Below are positions 33,646-35,110 of a stretch of DNA of 35,110 bases, piece after piece. The translations under genes were made by a program, and so were the position numbers. The DNA comes from an uncultured Prevotellaceae bacterium (GTDB lineage: Bacteria; Bacteroidota; Bacteroidia; Bacteroidales; Muribaculaceae): positions 1-35,110 of the forward strand of contig CAMJZF010000015.1 of the NCBI GenBank assembly GCA_946410125.1, given 5' to 3'. The notes under the pieces were generated by a model. The model worked only from the letters and a program-made list of their open reading frames with translations, did no database searches and was not told the origin of the DNA. Position 1 is the stretch's first letter. Each line of letters opens with the position of its first letter.

Positions 33646-33668
33646 TTTCTATTCAACGACAATAAAAA

Positions 33669-34706
33669 ATGAATAAGAAAATAATATTGACACTGATTGC
33701 TGTGGTAGCATCACTCACCGCAATGGCACAAGGCCGCATGGACATGTGCATCAACGAGGTGATGGTGCAAGGCGACAGCGTTGGTGCTGACCAAAATGGC
33801 AAGAGCTCGGCCTGGATTGAGCTTTTCAATGCATCCTACGGCACCAATGCCATTGAGAAGATGTTCATCACCACTTTCAAGAAAGACTACATCCAGAATT
33901 ACTTCAAGGTTCAGGAGTCGAAGAGCAACAAGAAGCGCAACGTGCTTCTTGAGGAGCTCCGTGACCAGAACCCCGATAAGGTGTATGAGATTCCACGTGG
34001 TGATGTCGACACCAAGATCAAGCCACGCACTCACATTGTGTTCTATGCCGACGGCAACACTACAGCAGGAACGCTGCATCTGTCGTTCACTCTCACTCCC
34101 AGCAGCGAGAACTACATTGCACTCTATGACGTGAATGGAGACCTTGTTGATGAGGTAATTGTTCCTGCCAACCTTAAGGCTGGCCAAACATTTGCCCGCA
34201 AGGGAGAGGGTCTGCCCAGCGACATGCACAAGGATGGCAATCACAGCTTTGATTCCAGCTTGTGGGAAACACGCGACGGCTCATCTATTGAAAAGGCCAT
34301 CACACCCGGCAAGTTCAACATGCGCCCAGTGAACGAGAACATTGCCAAGTTCAAGAACGAAGATGGGACAGGTATCCTGCTCACCATCATGTCGATGGGA
34401 GTTGTGTTCTTAGCACTGCTACTGCTCTACATCCTGTTCAAGCTCTTTGGCAAGGCATTTACCTCCAAAGGCAATAAGGAAGAAGAAAAGGCTGATAATG
34501 TTGTTGAGACCGAAAAGGCAACTGCCGAGGCCGGCGACAACGACGAGGCCATTGCCGCACTGTGCATGGCACTCTATCAGCACCTCAACGCCCACGACGA
34601 GGAAAGCGGCGTACTCACCTTCGACCACAGCCACGAGCAGCACAGCGCTTGGGGCTCGAAGGGTAACCTGCTGCTTCACATGCCTGAGCATCACAAAAAT
34701 CATTAA
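33669..34706 (+). CDS. OadG-family decarboxylase subunit with secreted lamin-tail-like domain
   Basis: A 345-residue protein with signal peptide MNKKIILTLIAVVASLTAMA. The region about 25-220 begins MCINEVMVQGDSVGADQNGKSSAWIELFNAS and contains YIALYDVNGDLVDEV; this pattern (INEVM, WIELFNxS, ALYDxxGxxVD) is that of a lamin-tail (LTD) beta-sandwich. A single membrane helix (about 237-262, GILLTIMSMGVVFLALLLLYI) and a charged cytosolic tail match the small gamma (OadG) subunit of sodium-pumping decarboxylases, which holds the complex together. The N-terminal domain would lie in the periplasm. It starts 23 nt after mmdA and ends 28 nt before the biotin carrier gene. I recall similar fusions in other Bacteroidales; the role of the extra domain is not known to me. 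Confidence 0.82.
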   Translation: MNKKIILTLIAVVASLTAMAQGRMDMCINEVMVQGDSVGADQNGKSSAWIELFNASYGTNAIEKMFITTFKKDYIQNYFKVQESKSNKKRNVLLEELRDQNPDKVYEIPRGDVDTKIKPRTHIVFYADGNTTAGTLHLSFTLTPSSENYIALYDVNGDLVDEVIVPANLKAGQTFARKGEGLPSDMHKDGNHSFDSSLWETRDGSSIEKAITPGKFNMRPVNENIAKFKNEDGTGILLTIMSMGVVFLALLLLYILFKLFGKAFTSKGNKEEEKADNVVETEKATAEAGDNDEAIAALCMALYQHLNAHDEESGVLTFDHSHEQHSAWGSKGNLLLHMPEHHKNH

Positions 34707-34734
34707 CTTCACTAACATTTAATTTGTTTTATCA

Positions 34735-35110
34735 ATGAAAGAATATAAGTATAAAATCAATGGTCACGAATACAAAGTAAATGTTGGTGACATTGAAAAC
34801 AACATTGCAAATATCGAGGTTAACGGAGTGCCTTACACCGTTGAGCTCGAGGAGGAGAAGGCCGCCAAGCCTGTCATCAAGAGAGTTGCAGTGAGCAATA
34901 ATGCCCCTGTTGCCGCTAAACCAGCTGCTGCCAAGCCCGCTGCCGCCGCTGCAGGCGAATATGTAATTGCTTCGCCACTTCCCGGCGTTATCAAGGAGTT
35001 CTACGTTAAGGAAGGGCAGCAGGTTAAGGCCAGTGACGTGGTTTGCATCCTCGAAGCCATGAAGATGGGCAACGAGATTCATGCAGGCAAGGATGGCGTG
35101 GTTAAGTCAA
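34735..35110 (+). CDS. mmdC: Biotin carboxyl carrier subunit of methylmalonyl-CoA decarboxylase, 3'-truncated
   Basis: The first 125 codons of a biotin carrier protein, cut by the window end close to its natural end. The N-terminal part (MKEYKYKINGHEYKV) is followed by an Ala/Pro/Lys hinge (about 45-74) and the biotinyl domain ASPLPGVIKEFYVKEGQQV, with the biotin-accepting Lys 110 in EAMKMGNEI. It shuttles carboxybiotin from MmdA to the membrane beta subunit, where decarboxylation drives sodium export. The beta subunit gene (mmdB) would be expected just beyond the window. Confidence 0.93.
   Translation, partial: MKEYKYKINGHEYKVNVGDIENNIANIEVNGVPYTVELEEEKAAKPVIKRVAVSNNAPVAAKPAAAKPAAAAAGEYVIASPLPGVIKEFYVKEGQQVKASDVVCILEAMKMGNEIHAGKDGVVKS

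Overview
The window is a core-genome segment from a member of the Bacteroidota, most likely order Bacteroidales. Three lines of evidence support this. Several intergenic regions carry the Bacteroidota housekeeping promoter (TTTG, 19-20 nt, TAnnTTTG), best seen before dnaB, the GT2 gene and tig. The methylmalonyl-CoA gene cluster includes an OadG-type subunit fused to a secreted N-terminal domain. The gene order tig-clpP-clpX-recQ / PPIase / surA-ostA-mutL is, from memory, typical of the group. Family level cannot be fixed from sequence alone; Muribaculaceae or Prevotellaceae relatives would fit. I see no phage, integrase, intact insertion sequence, CRISPR array, tRNA or rRNA.

Layout. 1-2.2 kb: 3' part of a dipeptidyl peptidase III gene, its terminator, then a short AlkD-like gene. 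2.4-4.7 kb: pnp with an Arg/Asn-rich tail, ending at a bidirectional terminator. 4.9-10.4 kb (minus): a giant periplasmic alpha-2-macroglobulin-like protein. 10.7-12.3 kb: dnaB. 12.4-14.1 kb (minus): glycosyltransferase and radC. 14.3-14.9 kb: secreted Sel1-repeat protein. 15.2-28.3 kb (minus): tig, clpP, clpX, recQ, a large parvulin PPIase, a SurA-like PPIase, an OstA/LptA-like protein and mutL, broken into several transcripts by terminators. 28.7-30.7 kb (minus): dnaK. 30.7-31.5 kb: an 833-bp gene-free region with a sigma-54-like site upstream of dnaK and a hairpin-rich segment bounded by short inverted repeats. 31.5-35.1 kb: mce-mmdA-oadG-like-BCCP, running off the window end.

Function. 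The minus-strand block concentrates protein quality control: ribosome-bound, cytosolic and periplasmic chaperones plus ClpXP, next to an LPS-transport-like protein and two DNA-repair genes. The last cluster is the methylmalonyl-CoA epimerase/decarboxylase module used in the succinate-to-propionate pathway, probably coupled to sodium export. I did not find a convincing undescribed multi-gene system. The items most worth a second look are the dnaK upstream region, the intergenic element at 30987-31280, the lamin-tail-like/OadG fusion, and the degenerate active-site motifs in MutL and the macroglobulin.
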